Part shown: positions 8,896 to 18,146 of the stretch, in pieces
Position numbering within the stretch: position 1 is the first letter of the stretch
How the letters are laid out: every line of letters starts with the position of its first letter
Source: Candidatus Poribacteria bacterium
GTDB lineage: Bacteria > Poribacteria > WGA-4E > UBA9662
Assembly (NCBI GenBank): GCA_030748495.1
Contig: JASMLX010000042.1
Span: 1-46,591, forward strand
Direction: 5' to 3'
DNA length: 46,591 bases
Made by a program: the position numbers and the translations under genes
The notes under the pieces: model-generated
The model's input: only the letters and a program-made list of their open reading frames with translations
Database searches by the model: none
Told to the model about the DNA's origin: nothing

Positions 8896-10053
8896 TTATC
8901 GGTTCAGTTGATATCGGATGTGAGGAGCAAATAGATCTGGATCTACCAAAAAAGAGTCATGGCCCTTATCAGAATGTACGGTTAACCAGGTTGTTGGTAC
9001 TTGTGCCTGTTGCAGTAAGTCTACCATCTGCTTCTGAGCCTCGGGATAGAAACATACGTCGGAGTCAATGCTGAAAATCAGGAAGCTTTGCTGTTGGCAT
9101 TTGCAGAACAGTTCAATGTAGTCTCCAGCGCCGGTTTCCGCCAACAGGTCAAACTTCTGCCAAGCGTCCAGAATCCTCAGATAGGCATTGGCGTCAAAGC
9201 GGGCCACGAATTTCTCGCCCTGGTAGAGCATATAAGATTCCAAGGGGCTCTGGATGTCGTACCACTCAAAATCGCTATTATCAACAACCACCTCTTGGCG
9301 GGCCCGGTCGCGCATCGCATCGAGAGAAACGAAGGTTTTATGACTAATCATGCGGGCGAAAGCCATGCCCCAATCCGGTTTCATGTCGCAGGTATAATAT
9401 CCCTCACTGAAATTAGGATCCCCTTCAATGGCCCGGATCTGCTCTAGGTTGAGAATCTTTTGCAAGGGAGAGACCTCCACACCACTACCGATTGGGATCA
9501 CATTTTTGACTCGTTCCGGATAGCGAGTGGCCAAGCTCAAACACATCATGCCGCCGATCGATGCCCCAATCACGGCGCGCAAGGTCTGAATTTTCAAGTG
9601 GTTTAGTAAGACCACTTGAGAATTGACGATATCGGCAAATGTCACTTGGGGAAAGGCTGCGGCGTATAATTCCCCCGATCCATCCGGCTTTTGGGAAGAC
9701 GGACCGGTGGAACCGTAGCATCCCCCTAGATAGTTGACACAAATCACAAAGTGTTGCTCCGTATCCAAGGCGCGGCCCGGACCGATAAATTGATCCCACC
9801 AGCCGGTCTGACACTCCTCGTTCCAGAACCGTGCTACCCCTTCCACCAAAGGATTCCAGCCAGCAGCATGTTGACTGCCAGTCAAAGCGTGGAAAACCAG
9901 AATAGCGTTATCTCTTTGGCTGTTCAACTGACCATAAGTTTCATATGCCAACCGAACCTGGTCCAAGCTATCTCCATTTTGCAACAGAAAAGGGAGATTT
10001 TCAGAGGGAAAGTCAAAAAATTGGGTAGAGACCTGACCAATATCGTTTTGCAT
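8896..10053 (-). CDS. metX: homoserine O-acetyltransferase
   Basis: 385-aa alpha/beta-hydrolase-fold acyltransferase that activates homoserine for methionine synthesis. The pattern is complete: LVFHALTGSQHAAGW, NYLGGCYGSTGPSS (about 108-120), the nucleophile elbow IGASIGGMMC with Ser165, the acid in FSIDSDVCFYP, and the His in DKGHDSFLVD near the C-terminus. Length is typical. It lies 53 bp downstream of metY on the same strand, so the two probably form a metY-metX operon for the O-acetylhomoserine direct sulfhydrylation route. The elbow and surrounding motifs fit an acetyltransferase, though acyl choice can vary in this family. Confidence 0.93.
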   Translation of the reverse strand: MQNDIGQVSTQFFDFPSENLPFLLQNGDSLDQVRLAYETYGQLNSQRDNAILVFHALTGSQHAAGWNPLVEGVARFWNEECQTGWWDQFIGPGRALDTEQHFVICVNYLGGCYGSTGPSSQKPDGSGELYAAAFPQVTFADIVNSQVVLLNHLKIQTLRAVIGASIGGMMCLSLATRYPERVKNVIPIGSGVEVSPLQKILNLEQIRAIEGDPNFSEGYYTCDMKPDWGMAFARMISHKTFVSLDAMRDRARQEVVVDNSDFEWYDIQSPLESYMLYQGEKFVARFDANAYLRILDAWQKFDLLAETGAGDYIELFCKCQQQSFLIFSIDSDVCFYPEAQKQMVDLLQQAQVPTTWLTVHSDKGHDSFLVDPDLFAPHIRYQLNR

Positions 10054-10106
10054 AGATTACACAGATGAGGCGCAGGCCAGTTTTACCGGCCTACACCACT
10101 GTATAG

Positions 10107-11384
10107 CTAAAGGTTGGCCAAAGACTGTTCAATATCGGCAATGATGTCGTCTGCGTTCTCTATACCGACTGAAAGACGTACCAATTCAGGCAGGATTCCA
10201 CCGTTGATCTGCTGGTCAGGTGAGAGTTGCGAGTGAGTAGTTGTCGCCGGATGAATAGCCAGGCTCTTGGCATCACCCACGTTTGCCAAATGAGAAAAGA
10301 GCTCCAACTGCTCGATAAACTTCGCACCAGCTTCACGTCCTCCTTTAACGCCAAAGATAACCATTGAACCGCCTTTACCACCCAAGTATTGTTGGCAGAG
10401 GTCGTAGTTGGGATCGGAGGAGAGTCCTGGGTAACGCACCCATTCTACCGATTCGTGTCCCGATAGATATTCAGCCACCTTGAACGAATTCTCACAGTGC
10501 CTTTCCATCCGTAATGACAACGTTTCTATTCCCTGCAAAAACATCCAGGCATTGTCGGGTGAGATACAAGCACCCAAGTTTCTCAGAGGAATAACTCGCA
10601 TTCTGAGGATATACGCCAGCGGCAACAGTGGTTCCGGCAAATCGTAGGCCCATCGAACACCACCGTAGCTGGATTCCGGTTCCGTCATCAGCGGGAACTT
10701 GTCTGACTGCCAATCGAATCGTCCACTATCGACTACGATACCACCGATGCCGGTACCGTGCCCTCCCATCCATTTAGTTAGGGAGTGGATAACGATATCT
10801 GCCCCCTGCTCAATTGGTCGTTGCAGGTAAGGAGTGGAGAAAGTACTATCCACCATAAGTGGAATACCATTGTTGCGGGCAATCTCGCTAATCTTCCCTA
10901 TGTCGGCTATATCCAGACCAGGGTTGCTGACCGTTTCGCAAAATAACAGTTTAGTTTTGGGTGTTATGGCCTTGGCAAAGTTTTCCGGATCCTTTGGATC
11001 GACGAAATTGACCTTGATATTAAACTGGGGCAGAATGTCGTTGAACATGGTATAGGTGCCACCGTACAGGTTATTGGCAGAAACCAGCTCATCCCCGGCT
11101 TGACAGATGTTAATAATGGAATAGTAAACACCGCTAGTTCCGGAAGAGAGGGCCAATGCGCCAGCGCCTCCCTCCAACTCCGCAACTCTGGCTTCTAACA
11201 CAGCCTGAGTCGGATTCATAATCCTAGTGTAGATATTACCCAATTCTTTAAGAGCGAAAAGGTTAGCCGCGTGTTCAGTGTCGTTGAAAACATAGGAACT
11301 GGTGCGGTGGACCGGCACAGCCCGGGCCAAGGTCGAAGGGTCTGGTTCTTGCCCTCCATGCAGACAAATCGTTTCGAATTTCAC
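10107..11384 (-). CDS. metY: O-acetylhomoserine aminocarboxypropyltransferase (sulfhydrylase)
   Basis: 425-aa PLP enzyme of the Cys/Met metabolism family. It converts O-acetylhomoserine and sulfide (or methanethiol) to homocysteine (or methionine). The start KFETICLHGGQEPDPST and the PLP-lysine motif HSLTKWMGGHGTGIGG (Lys204) are those of MetY rather than MetB, as is the long length. The start codon is GTG at 11384; an AGGAAGTGAG stretch about 10-20 bases upstream can serve the ribosome. It is first in an operon with metX. A possible extended -10 promoter lies about 50 bp upstream. I found no SAM riboswitch in the leader. Confidence 0.94.
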   Translation of the reverse strand: MKFETICLHGGQEPDPSTLARAVPVHRTSSYVFNDTEHAANLFALKELGNIYTRIMNPTQAVLEARVAELEGGAGALALSSGTSGVYYSIINICQAGDELVSANNLYGGTYTMFNDILPQFNIKVNFVDPKDPENFAKAITPKTKLLFCETVSNPGLDIADIGKISEIARNNGIPLMVDSTFSTPYLQRPIEQGADIVIHSLTKWMGGHGTGIGGIVVDSGRFDWQSDKFPLMTEPESSYGGVRWAYDLPEPLLPLAYILRMRVIPLRNLGACISPDNAWMFLQGIETLSLRMERHCENSFKVAEYLSGHESVEWVRYPGLSSDPNYDLCQQYLGGKGGSMVIFGVKGGREAGAKFIEQLELFSHLANVGDAKSLAIHPATTTHSQLSPDQQINGGILPELVRLSVGIENADDIIADIEQSLANL

Positions 11385-11433
11385 TTCAGATAACTCACTT
11401 CCTTAAGTATCATGAAAAATCACATAAACGCTA

Positions 11434-11442
11434 AGTATAACA
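11434..11442 (-). promoter_or_regulatory. candidate extended -10 promoter for metYX
   Basis: On the minus strand TGTTATACT (extended TGn plus TATACT) lies 50 bp upstream of the metY GTG, in very AT-rich DNA. No good -35 hexamer is present at normal spacing, as is usual for extended -10 promoters. Confidence 0.35.
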
Positions 11443-11519
11443 TAAAAATTCTGGATTATTTTTATGTTAGAAAAAGTAGTGACGTGTCAATATTTTCTTG
11501 GATACTCTTCTACGCGACT

Positions 11520-12465
11520 TTAGGTCTACCTTCATAGTCTACTAGTGATCAGTAATCATTGGTTGAATGAAGTCTCTTGCGGTTGTAAAAGACCTCAATG
11601 TATTCAAATATAGACTGCATTACCGGTTCCCGAGTTTGGTCCTTTTTTTGATTTACCAACTCGACTTTTAACGAATGAAAGAACCTCTCTGAGACCGCAT
11701 TGTCCCAACAATAACCCCCACGACTCAGGCTTTGAATCAGCCCCAAAGATTTTATTACTTCTCTCTGGCTTTTTGAGGCATCTTGACTCCCTCTATCCGA
11801 GTATCAAATCAAACTTTTCTTCGGCCTTCGTTGACAAAGCGCCTTCAGCAATGCTTGGTTAACTAATTTGGCTTTCATCGTTGAATCCAGTGACCAGCCC
11901 ATGACGTAACCATTGATTTCCATCACCTTAGGCTTTCTAATCTACCAGTTTGGGCCAACAGGTAGATGTATGCTTTGATCTGCCGTTGCTTCAGACTCTT
12001 TTTTGGTTTTTGGCCGCGGAAATCAGCCCTCTTTATGAACTCGTTAATTCTTCGTCGACTGACCCGATAGCCTAACCTACTTAGGGCTCTTTTAACCGGT
12101 TTGCATACCACGCCCCTCTAGTTACCCCTCAAAGATCAATTTAATGTACTCTGTTAACGCCCAATTTTCCTTCTCAATCGAGCTTTCAGGCTTAGTTCTG
12201 CCAGCGATAAAAACTACTTTTACATCCCTCCATAACTTGGCACATGGAAACCCGGCTCAAGTAGGATGCCTTCTTTGCTATCCAAGCATATTTTACTGAC
12301 TTTCTTGGGCCAAATATGCCGTTGCCTTTTTTATAATATCAGGCTCCTCTTTGACCTCAGCAAATTCCTATTTTAGCTTTTTCATTTCCTTAATGATCAA
12401 TGGTTCCGGGCTTTCCTTGGAGGTTGTTGAGCTTGCTTCAGTCTTATTCATCCAAGAAGAATAGA
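11520..12465 (-). mobile_element. decayed IS3-family element (orfA and orfB remnants)
   Basis: Read on the minus strand from about 12450, the orfA end is KEEPDIIKKATAYLAQES. Then orfB follows in pieces: VKRALSRLGYRVSRRRINEF and ADFRGQKPKK (HTH_21-like), VMEINGYVMGWSLDSTMKAK, VNQALLKALCQRR, IYSDRGSQ-like sequence (with a stop), LSRGGYCWDNAVSERFFHSL, and EYIEVFYNRKRLHST. These are hallmark IS3 integrase-core phrases containing the second Asp (SDRGSQ) and Glu (ERFFHSLK) of the DDE triad. Several in-frame stops and shifts separate the pieces, so it is inactive. I could not define terminal repeats. It lies between metY and a lipoprotein gene. Confidence 0.75.
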
Positions 12466-12541
12466 GTGGGTTCTTTGAAGTCTACACTATTTTGCGGTTG
12501 GAGAGATAGGGTTATCTGAGCTTAGAGCCAGTGAGACGGCT

Positions 12542-12979
12542 TTAGTAATTAGATTGCCGAGCCCAATACCGTTTATAGTTTTTCGAGAACCAGGCGGCTT
12601 CAACCTCAGAGTCGAATTGAATCACGTTACCTGTAGTATGCACACGTTTCCACGCTTGGTCTGACGAGAATTGTTTGAGCTTTCCGTCTCCCATCATCAA
12701 AACAGTAGGAAAAACAAAGAATTTACCGTCCGCCTCACCATACGCCATCAGGTGGCTTGCTGTCTGCCCGTTTCCCAGATCGAGTGGCTTGTAGTTGTCA
12801 GTGCGAAGGATTCGTTTTACGAATAACTTGTCTCTGTTATCCTGTAGTATCTGGTCCAGATATCTATCGTCCAATTTTAGAATTTCTTTCTGTTCAGGCT
12901 TTTTAGCTATGCCACCACAACCGAAAAGTAGAAGTACACTCCACGTAACTATTATAATTTTGCAAGCTTTCTGTAACAT
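12542..12979 (-). CDS. small lipoprotein with a phage-virion-like C-terminal domain
   Basis: 145 aa from ATG 12979 (a GTG at 13018 would add 13 residues). The start MLQKACKIIIVTWSVLLLFG is a lipoprotein signal peptide with lipobox LLFGC, so the mature protein is lipid-anchored. The mature part contains DLGNGQTASHLMAYGEADGK, FFVFPTVLMMGDGKLKQF and FSKNYKRYW. From memory, a similar order ('...HxMA...DGK.FVFPT......L....A......G......A..FSKNYK') occurs in tail or virion proteins of many phages. There is no phage gene nearby, and no function can be assigned. The gene stands alone between the IS3 relic and mlrC. Confidence 0.6.
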   Translation of the reverse strand: MLQKACKIIIVTWSVLLLFGCGGIAKKPEQKEILKLDDRYLDQILQDNRDKLFVKRILRTDNYKPLDLGNGQTASHLMAYGEADGKFFVFPTVLMMGDGKLKQFSSDQAWKRVHTTGNVIQFDSEVEAAWFSKNYKRYWARQSNY

Positions 12980-13225
12980 TATTTTCGTTGCCGTATAAAA
13001 TTGATAGAAGCCAAGCACTTGAGGTTATTTGGTGATCAAGGCCGGTTTTTGGCTTGGTCGCGTTTATGTATGTCTGCTTAGCCTCGACAAATAAACAGAT
13101 GATAATTCGCAGTTGTTGTTGAATGGCTCCGGGCGAAAGATTGGGTTCCCGATGATGGGAATGATAGGACTAGCCGAAACGATTAGAGGTGGATGATATC
13201 AACAGATTACCTCATCTTATAACGG

Positions 13226-14698
13226 TTAAAAGGTTGTCTGTGGATCTAGCGGATAGATTGGTCGTCGCAATTTTTGATAATTATAGCTAAACAGGTCCGG
13301 GCTATGGACACCTGGTGTATCGACTTCCAATATCTGGCTGGCGATCGGCTCATAATCAGCTCGAAAATGAACAGCAGACTTGAGAGCAATCAATTTTTGG
13401 TCAGTAGGTTCAATACCAAGACTACGAAGGACTTCAGCATCGTAAGGCTGAATCCGTTTTTCGGTTAATATCACCTCCACCCCGCCAGCTTTGATGACCG
13501 CAGTTCGCCCCATAAAGCCGGTTCGCCCTCGTCCCATTGCCCCTTTGTGAATGAAGGTACCATCCGAAATCGTTTTGACATAACCGGTTAATGAAACCGG
13601 TTGTCCATGCAATGGATCGGTCTTGCCACCTACTTCGAACTGGACCTCATTGCCAACTCCAGCTTGAATAGCAGTAGTAACCGAGTCTGGGTCGGCTATC
13701 ACTGCTACTACGGCCTCCTGAACCTCGGCGTCAATTAAGGCTTGCAAGATGTGGGTGCCGTCGCAAGGTCCGCCGCCACCCGGATTATCCGAACCTTCAG
13801 CCAGAATAGTGGGTTTGTGCTGACTGTTGACTGCCAGCTTAATTGCCTGCTCCACCGAGACCAGATCTAGATCGAATGCGGTGCGCCTCTCCCAGACGTC
13901 AGCGGCAAAAGTATCCGCATAGTGACTGGCCAGTTCTTGATCAGCATTAGTGGTAATTACGACAGAAACACCGGCATCATAAATGTCAGCAAAAGGGAAG
14001 CCCATCGATAAAGTTGCGGTCACCACCTTTGGTTCAGTCTCTAAATAGTGTAGTTGCTCTAAAATCCCCTGCATTAAAGGTTTCATCGTACATTGGGCTG
14101 GTGGGGAAGTCAATAACGGCAGTTGGCGATAAGCCGTGGTCGGCTGGATTTCACCGTCAATTATATCGTGTAAAATTCCTGCCGCTTCAACTCCTCGCTC
14201 ATAGCAGTCAATATGAGGGTAGGTATCAAATCCGATGATGACGCTGGATTGGCGGGCCATTTCAGCCGTAATGTTGGCATGCAGATCCAGTGTGGTCATA
14301 ATTGGTCGATCGCCTACTATCTGACGAACTGCTGCGATCAGGTCTCCCTCCACATCTTGAATAGTGTCGGTTACCATAGCACCATGTAGATCAAGAAAAA
14401 CGCCGTCGATTTTTCCCGCCTGTTGGAGTAAATCTAAGAATTCGGTTTTGAGGGTTTGGTAGGCTGATTCAGTAACAGTGCCTGACGGCGTCGCGAATGT
14501 CCAGAGGAGGGGGATCAGTTCGATCTGTAAGGCTTGACTTTGTTTGGTCAATCCACCCATAATTGTATGGGTATTTTGAAAAAACGGGATCATCTCCTGT
14601 CCAAAATAGTAAGTTCCATTTTTGAAACTATCGAGGGTAGTTGGAACAGATGAAAAGGTATTAGTTTCGTGTCCAATACATCCAACTGCAATTCGCAT
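13226..14698 (-). CDS. M81 family metallopeptidase (MlrC-like)
   Basis: 490-aa protein of the family named after microcystinase C. It starts MRIAVGCIGHETNTFSSVPT, the usual N-terminus. The MlrC N-terminal domain includes DGVFLDLHGAMVTD, MTTLDLHANIT and GFDTYPHIDCYERG, with the Asp and His residues expected to bind zinc. The C-terminal domain contains AEGSDNPGGGGPCDGT and GRTGFMGRTAVIKAGGVEVI. Length is typical. Family members are common in soil and marine bacteria and cleave small amide substrates; the real substrate here is unknown, and most homologues have nothing to do with microcystin. It is the last gene of a five-gene minus-strand run, 114 bp after purH. Confidence 0.9.
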   Translation of the reverse strand: MRIAVGCIGHETNTFSSVPTTLDSFKNGTYYFGQEMIPFFQNTHTIMGGLTKQSQALQIELIPLLWTFATPSGTVTESAYQTLKTEFLDLLQQAGKIDGVFLDLHGAMVTDTIQDVEGDLIAAVRQIVGDRPIMTTLDLHANITAEMARQSSVIIGFDTYPHIDCYERGVEAAGILHDIIDGEIQPTTAYRQLPLLTSPPAQCTMKPLMQGILEQLHYLETEPKVVTATLSMGFPFADIYDAGVSVVITTNADQELASHYADTFAADVWERRTAFDLDLVSVEQAIKLAVNSQHKPTILAEGSDNPGGGGPCDGTHILQALIDAEVQEAVVAVIADPDSVTTAIQAGVGNEVQFEVGGKTDPLHGQPVSLTGYVKTISDGTFIHKGAMGRGRTGFMGRTAVIKAGGVEVILTEKRIQPYDAEVLRSLGIEPTDQKLIALKSAVHFRADYEPIASQILEVDTPGVHSPDLFSYNYQKLRRPIYPLDPQTTF

Positions 14699-14812
14699 AA
14701 ATTGATGCGGCTCCTTTTTTGTCCGGAAGTCGTCGGTAGACCTGCACTGCGCCTCTAATACGGTTCAACTCTTTTGAGTGTTGAATAATAAAAGGTGTGG
14801 TACTTGATTGGC

Positions 14813-16378
14813 CTAGTGCTTGAAATGGCGCATGCCGGTAAAGGCCATAGCCATGTTGTAACGGTTCGCCATCTCTATCACAGGTGCATCGTTTACAGAG
14901 CCACCTGGTTGGATAACGGCCGAGACCCCAGCTTGTCCTGCCGTTTCAACTCCATCCGGAAACGGGAAATAGGCATCGGAAGCTAAAACGGCTCTGTTGG
15001 CACGCTCTCCAGCTTTTCTGATGGCGATGATGACTGCATCCACCCGGCTCATCTGACCCGCCCCAATACCGACTGTTTGTGTGCCAGCGGCCAGTAGGAT
15101 CGCGTTGGATTTAACCTGCTTGCAGGCTTTCCAGGCGAACAACAGGGATTGGATTTCAGCTTCTGTGGCTGGACGCAGGCTAACGAATTGCAGATCAGCA
15201 GCCGAAACGTCGGCTAAATCATGATCCTGAATCAACACACCGCCTGTTAAGTGACGCATCTGCTTAACTGAGCGATCTATCCCTGAACCGCCAGTAGCTA
15301 GAATTCTTCGCGTCTTGACTCTGGACAGCGTTTTCAAGGCTTTATCGGTATAACTGGGAGCAATAATGGCTTCGATTTTAATGCCGGACCTGGCTTCATT
15401 TCTCACAATGTCAGCCGTGGACAGATCTACCTGTCGGTTGAAACCGACAATGCTGCCAAAAGCAGAGGTTCGATCGCAGTCTAGGGCTTGCAAAAAAGCT
15501 TGCCCTAAGTCAGTGTTGGTGGCAATCCCACATGGATTGTTGTGTTTAATCAGCGTACAGGTCGGATCTGAAAAATCTTTTACGATCTCAATTGCCGCCT
15601 CTAGATCTAACAGGTTATTGTAGGAGAGAGGCTGCCCGTTTAGCTGCTCAGCCCAAGCTGCGCAGGGTTTGGGCTGTACTGAGGTTCGATAGAAAGCGGC
15701 GGACTGATGTGGATTCTCGCCGTATCGCAATTGCTGAACTCGATGATAACGTAAATCCAGCGTGGTAGGAAAGTCGTCTGGTTTGGTGTCCAGAGAAGCT
15801 AGGTAGCCAGAGATAGCTCGATCGTAGTTAGCCGTATGGGCGAAGGCCGCTTTAGCTAACGAAAATCGCGTTGTTTCAGACACCGTGCCCTTATTCACTT
15901 CCATCTCTGCCATAAAATGTGTATACTGGTCGACAGACGTCAGGACAACAACATCACGGTAATTTTTAGCAGCGGCTCGGATCATGGCTGGGCCACCGAT
16001 ATCGATGTTTTCAATCGCATCAGCTAAATCGACATCTGGTCGGGCGACAGTGGCTTCGAAGGGATAGAGGTTGCTGACGACCAGATCGATCATCTCTACC
16101 GCGTTTTCTGCGGCTTGAGCCATATGTTCCGGGTTATCCCGGACAGCCAATACCCCTCCGTGAACTCTAGGGTGAAGCGTCTTAACCCGTCCATCCAGCA
16201 TCTCGGGAAACGCTGTGTAATCAGAAACATCATCAATGTCGATACCCGCCTGTCGGAGCAGTTTAGCCGTACCACCGGTCGAGAGGATTTTAACCTCCAT
16301 CTCTACTAACAGCTTTGCCAAATCTACCACACTATTTTTATCAAAAACGCTAATCAGCGCACGGTTAATTTTTTTCAT
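14813..16378 (-). CDS. purH: bifunctional AICAR transformylase / IMP cyclohydrolase
   Basis: 521-aa cytosolic enzyme for the last two steps of IMP synthesis. The N-terminal IMP cyclohydrolase (MGS-like) domain has ILSTGGTAKLLRQAG, DGRVKTLHPRVHGG and SNLYPF. The C-terminal AICAR transformylase domain has RYGENPHQSAAFY and the catalytic KHNNPCG at residues 278-284. The C-terminal FPDGVETAGQAGVSAVIQPG and GMRHFKH ending are standard. Length fits the family and nothing is missing. It lies 92 bp downstream of the UbiA-family gene on the same strand. No other purine gene is in the window. Confidence 0.97.
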   Translation of the reverse strand: MKKINRALISVFDKNSVVDLAKLLVEMEVKILSTGGTAKLLRQAGIDIDDVSDYTAFPEMLDGRVKTLHPRVHGGVLAVRDNPEHMAQAAENAVEMIDLVVSNLYPFEATVARPDVDLADAIENIDIGGPAMIRAAAKNYRDVVVLTSVDQYTHFMAEMEVNKGTVSETTRFSLAKAAFAHTANYDRAISGYLASLDTKPDDFPTTLDLRYHRVQQLRYGENPHQSAAFYRTSVQPKPCAAWAEQLNGQPLSYNNLLDLEAAIEIVKDFSDPTCTLIKHNNPCGIATNTDLGQAFLQALDCDRTSAFGSIVGFNRQVDLSTADIVRNEARSGIKIEAIIAPSYTDKALKTLSRVKTRRILATGGSGIDRSVKQMRHLTGGVLIQDHDLADVSAADLQFVSLRPATEAEIQSLLFAWKACKQVKSNAILLAAGTQTVGIGAGQMSRVDAVIIAIRKAGERANRAVLASDAYFPFPDGVETAGQAGVSAVIQPGGSVNDAPVIEMANRYNMAMAFTGMRHFKH

Positions 16379-16470
16379 TTACTCATTCATCCTTATCTGG
16401 ACAGTTCAAGCTAAATTATTCAAGTTGAGTTCTCAAGTTTTTGTTGCCTCAAATCTATAGCATCGACAAA

Positions 16471-17343
16471 TCATAGCATCGACCACGTTGCCATAAGAAC
16501 GTCAGCGACAGTCAGAAACATTAGGATCAGGCTAACTGCACCGTTCAACGTAAAGAAGGCCAGATTAACGCGCGATAAATCGTGCGGTTTGACGATGGCG
16601 TGCTCATAGATCAAGATGGCTGAAACCAGACCAACGCCAACTAAATAAATTAGACCCAGTGGGGAGACATGCCAGATGACTACTAGCAGAATTACCGTAA
16701 TGACGTGTAGGGCCATTGAAATCCAAAGCGCAGCATAGATGCCAAACTGAGCCGGGATAGAATAAAGCCCCCGTCGACGGTCAAAATCTAAATCCTGACA
16801 AGCATAGATAATATCGAAACCTGCTGTCCACAACATCACGGCTAATCCAAGTAACAGGGGTAGGACATCAAATTGACCTTTAATGGCAATCCAAGCACCA
16901 ATTGGAGCGATGGACAGGGAGAGTCCTAACCAGAGGTGCGACATTGAGGTGAAGCGTTTGGTATAGGAGTAGAGCATTACCGTAGCTAGGGCGACCGGGG
17001 AGAGTTTGAAGGCCAATGGGTTAAGTTGGTAAGCGGCTACCACGAGGAGAAGCGACGAGAAGATGGTAAAGACCCAAACTTCACTTTTCCGCAGGAGTCC
17101 TGCAGGAATTGCGCGTCTTTTCGTTCTCGGATTCTGGGTGTCAATCTCTGCGTCAGCTAACCGGTTAAAGGACATGGCACAACTACGTGCTCCCACCATG
17201 GCCACCAGAATCCATCCCAATTTCGACCAACTCGGCAGTGTTTCAGCGGCCAAGAAGGCACTCATAATGGCAAAAGGCAAGGCAAAAATGGTGTGTTCAA
17301 ACTTGATCATCTCTAAAATGGTTTTTAGCTGACGGAAGGACAA
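16471..17343 (-). CDS. UbiA-family prenyltransferase (MqnP/4-hydroxybenzoate prenyltransferase type)
   Basis: 290-aa integral membrane enzyme with about eight helices that transfers a polyprenyl chain to an aromatic acid in quinone synthesis. The first Asp-rich motif is NRLADAEID (60-68) and the second lies in DLDFDRRRGLYSIP. The start MIKFEHTIFALPFA and MVGARSCAMSFNR resemble MqnP of the futalosine menaquinone route, as well as bacterial UbiA, and no other quinone gene is present to decide. The start is TTG at 17343, supported by AAAGGGGAA about 10 bases upstream; no better ATG exists before residue 12. It sits 14 bp after trmB, so they are probably co-transcribed. A direct repeat ATAGCATCGAC occurs twice around its stop codon. 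Confidence 0.87.
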   Translation of the reverse strand: MSFRQLKTILEMIKFEHTIFALPFAIMSAFLAAETLPSWSKLGWILVAMVGARSCAMSFNRLADAEIDTQNPRTKRRAIPAGLLRKSEVWVFTIFSSLLLVVAAYQLNPLAFKLSPVALATVMLYSYTKRFTSMSHLWLGLSLSIAPIGAWIAIKGQFDVLPLLLGLAVMLWTAGFDIIYACQDLDFDRRRGLYSIPAQFGIYAALWISMALHVITVILLVVIWHVSPLGLIYLVGVGLVSAILIYEHAIVKPHDLSRVNLAFFTLNGAVSLILMFLTVADVLMATWSML

Positions 17344-17357
17344 TCTCTAATTCCCCT

Positions 17358-18026
17358 TTAAATCTCGTTCTTTATCCGGTATACAGCCCGATAGATTTGT
17401 CGACCTTGCGTTCGATATTTAATTTCAAAGCTGGTCTGTATGTAATTTGTATCCTGGGATAGTTCGGGTAGATAAATTAACTGGGAGGTGTCATCTAACC
17501 TGTGTTTGATCTGAACAAAATAGTCGGTGAAATCAGTGGCCACAAACAAGTGCCCCTCCCGTGAATCCAGTGTACGGACGGCTTGATCGATCCAAATTGG
17601 ATTGTTGAAAAGCCGGCGTTTTTGATGGCGATCCTTTGGCCATGGATCCGGGAAGTAGATGTGGTAAGCCTGAATGCTATGGTCTGGAACGTAGTTTTGG
17701 GCGAAGTAAGCGGCGTCTGCGTAAACCAGACACGCGTTGGTTAGACCGTGTTTTTTGAGTCGCTGTTGTGTTCGCAGGACGTACTTCCATGAGTTCTCAA
17801 TACCGATATAGTTAACATTGGCATTCTGTTGCGCAGATTCTACCAGAAATCGACCTTTGCCACAACCGACCTCGATTTGGACTGGATTGTTATTTCCAAA
17901 TAGACCTATCCAGTCGAGTGGCGGTTCAAACCGACGGAGATCAATCTCCTCATTATCTGATAAACGAAGAAGGCGAATGTTGGCTAGATGTGTCCAGTAG
18001 CGGTCGTTTGAACCTGAGTATGACAT
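17358..18026 (-). CDS. trmB: tRNA (guanine-N7-)-methyltransferase
   Basis: 222-aa SAM-dependent enzyme that methylates G46 in the tRNA variable loop. Signature parts are PVQIEVGCGKGRFLVESA (SAM site), NYIGIENSWKYVLRTQQRL, IYFPDPWPKDRHQKRRL, and ATDFTDYF. The PDPWPK(D/K)(R/K)H stretch is diagnostic for TrmB. Length is normal. It is the second gene in the minus-strand run, about 120 bp after the uracil-DNA glycosylase gene and only 14 bp before the UbiA-family gene. Confidence 0.95.
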   Translation of the reverse strand: MSYSGSNDRYWTHLANIRLLRLSDNEEIDLRRFEPPLDWIGLFGNNNPVQIEVGCGKGRFLVESAQQNANVNYIGIENSWKYVLRTQQRLKKHGLTNACLVYADAAYFAQNYVPDHSIQAYHIYFPDPWPKDRHQKRRLFNNPIWIDQAVRTLDSREGHLFVATDFTDYFVQIKHRLDDTSQLIYLPELSQDTNYIQTSFEIKYRTQGRQIYRAVYRIKNEI

Positions 18027-18146
18027 TCTTAAATCAGTCTTCTATCCTCTATTGAACGTGTGTTCGAAAGGGCAAAGAATAGCACGGAAAATATCGCTTT
18101 TCAAGCGAGGTTTTGACGTGCGAGCAATTTGTCAGAGAACAATCTA

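Noticed and set aside
11385..11520. SAM or other riboswitch in front of metYX
   Set aside because: The leader is short and AT-rich and lacks the conserved riboswitch core patterns and a terminator hairpin.
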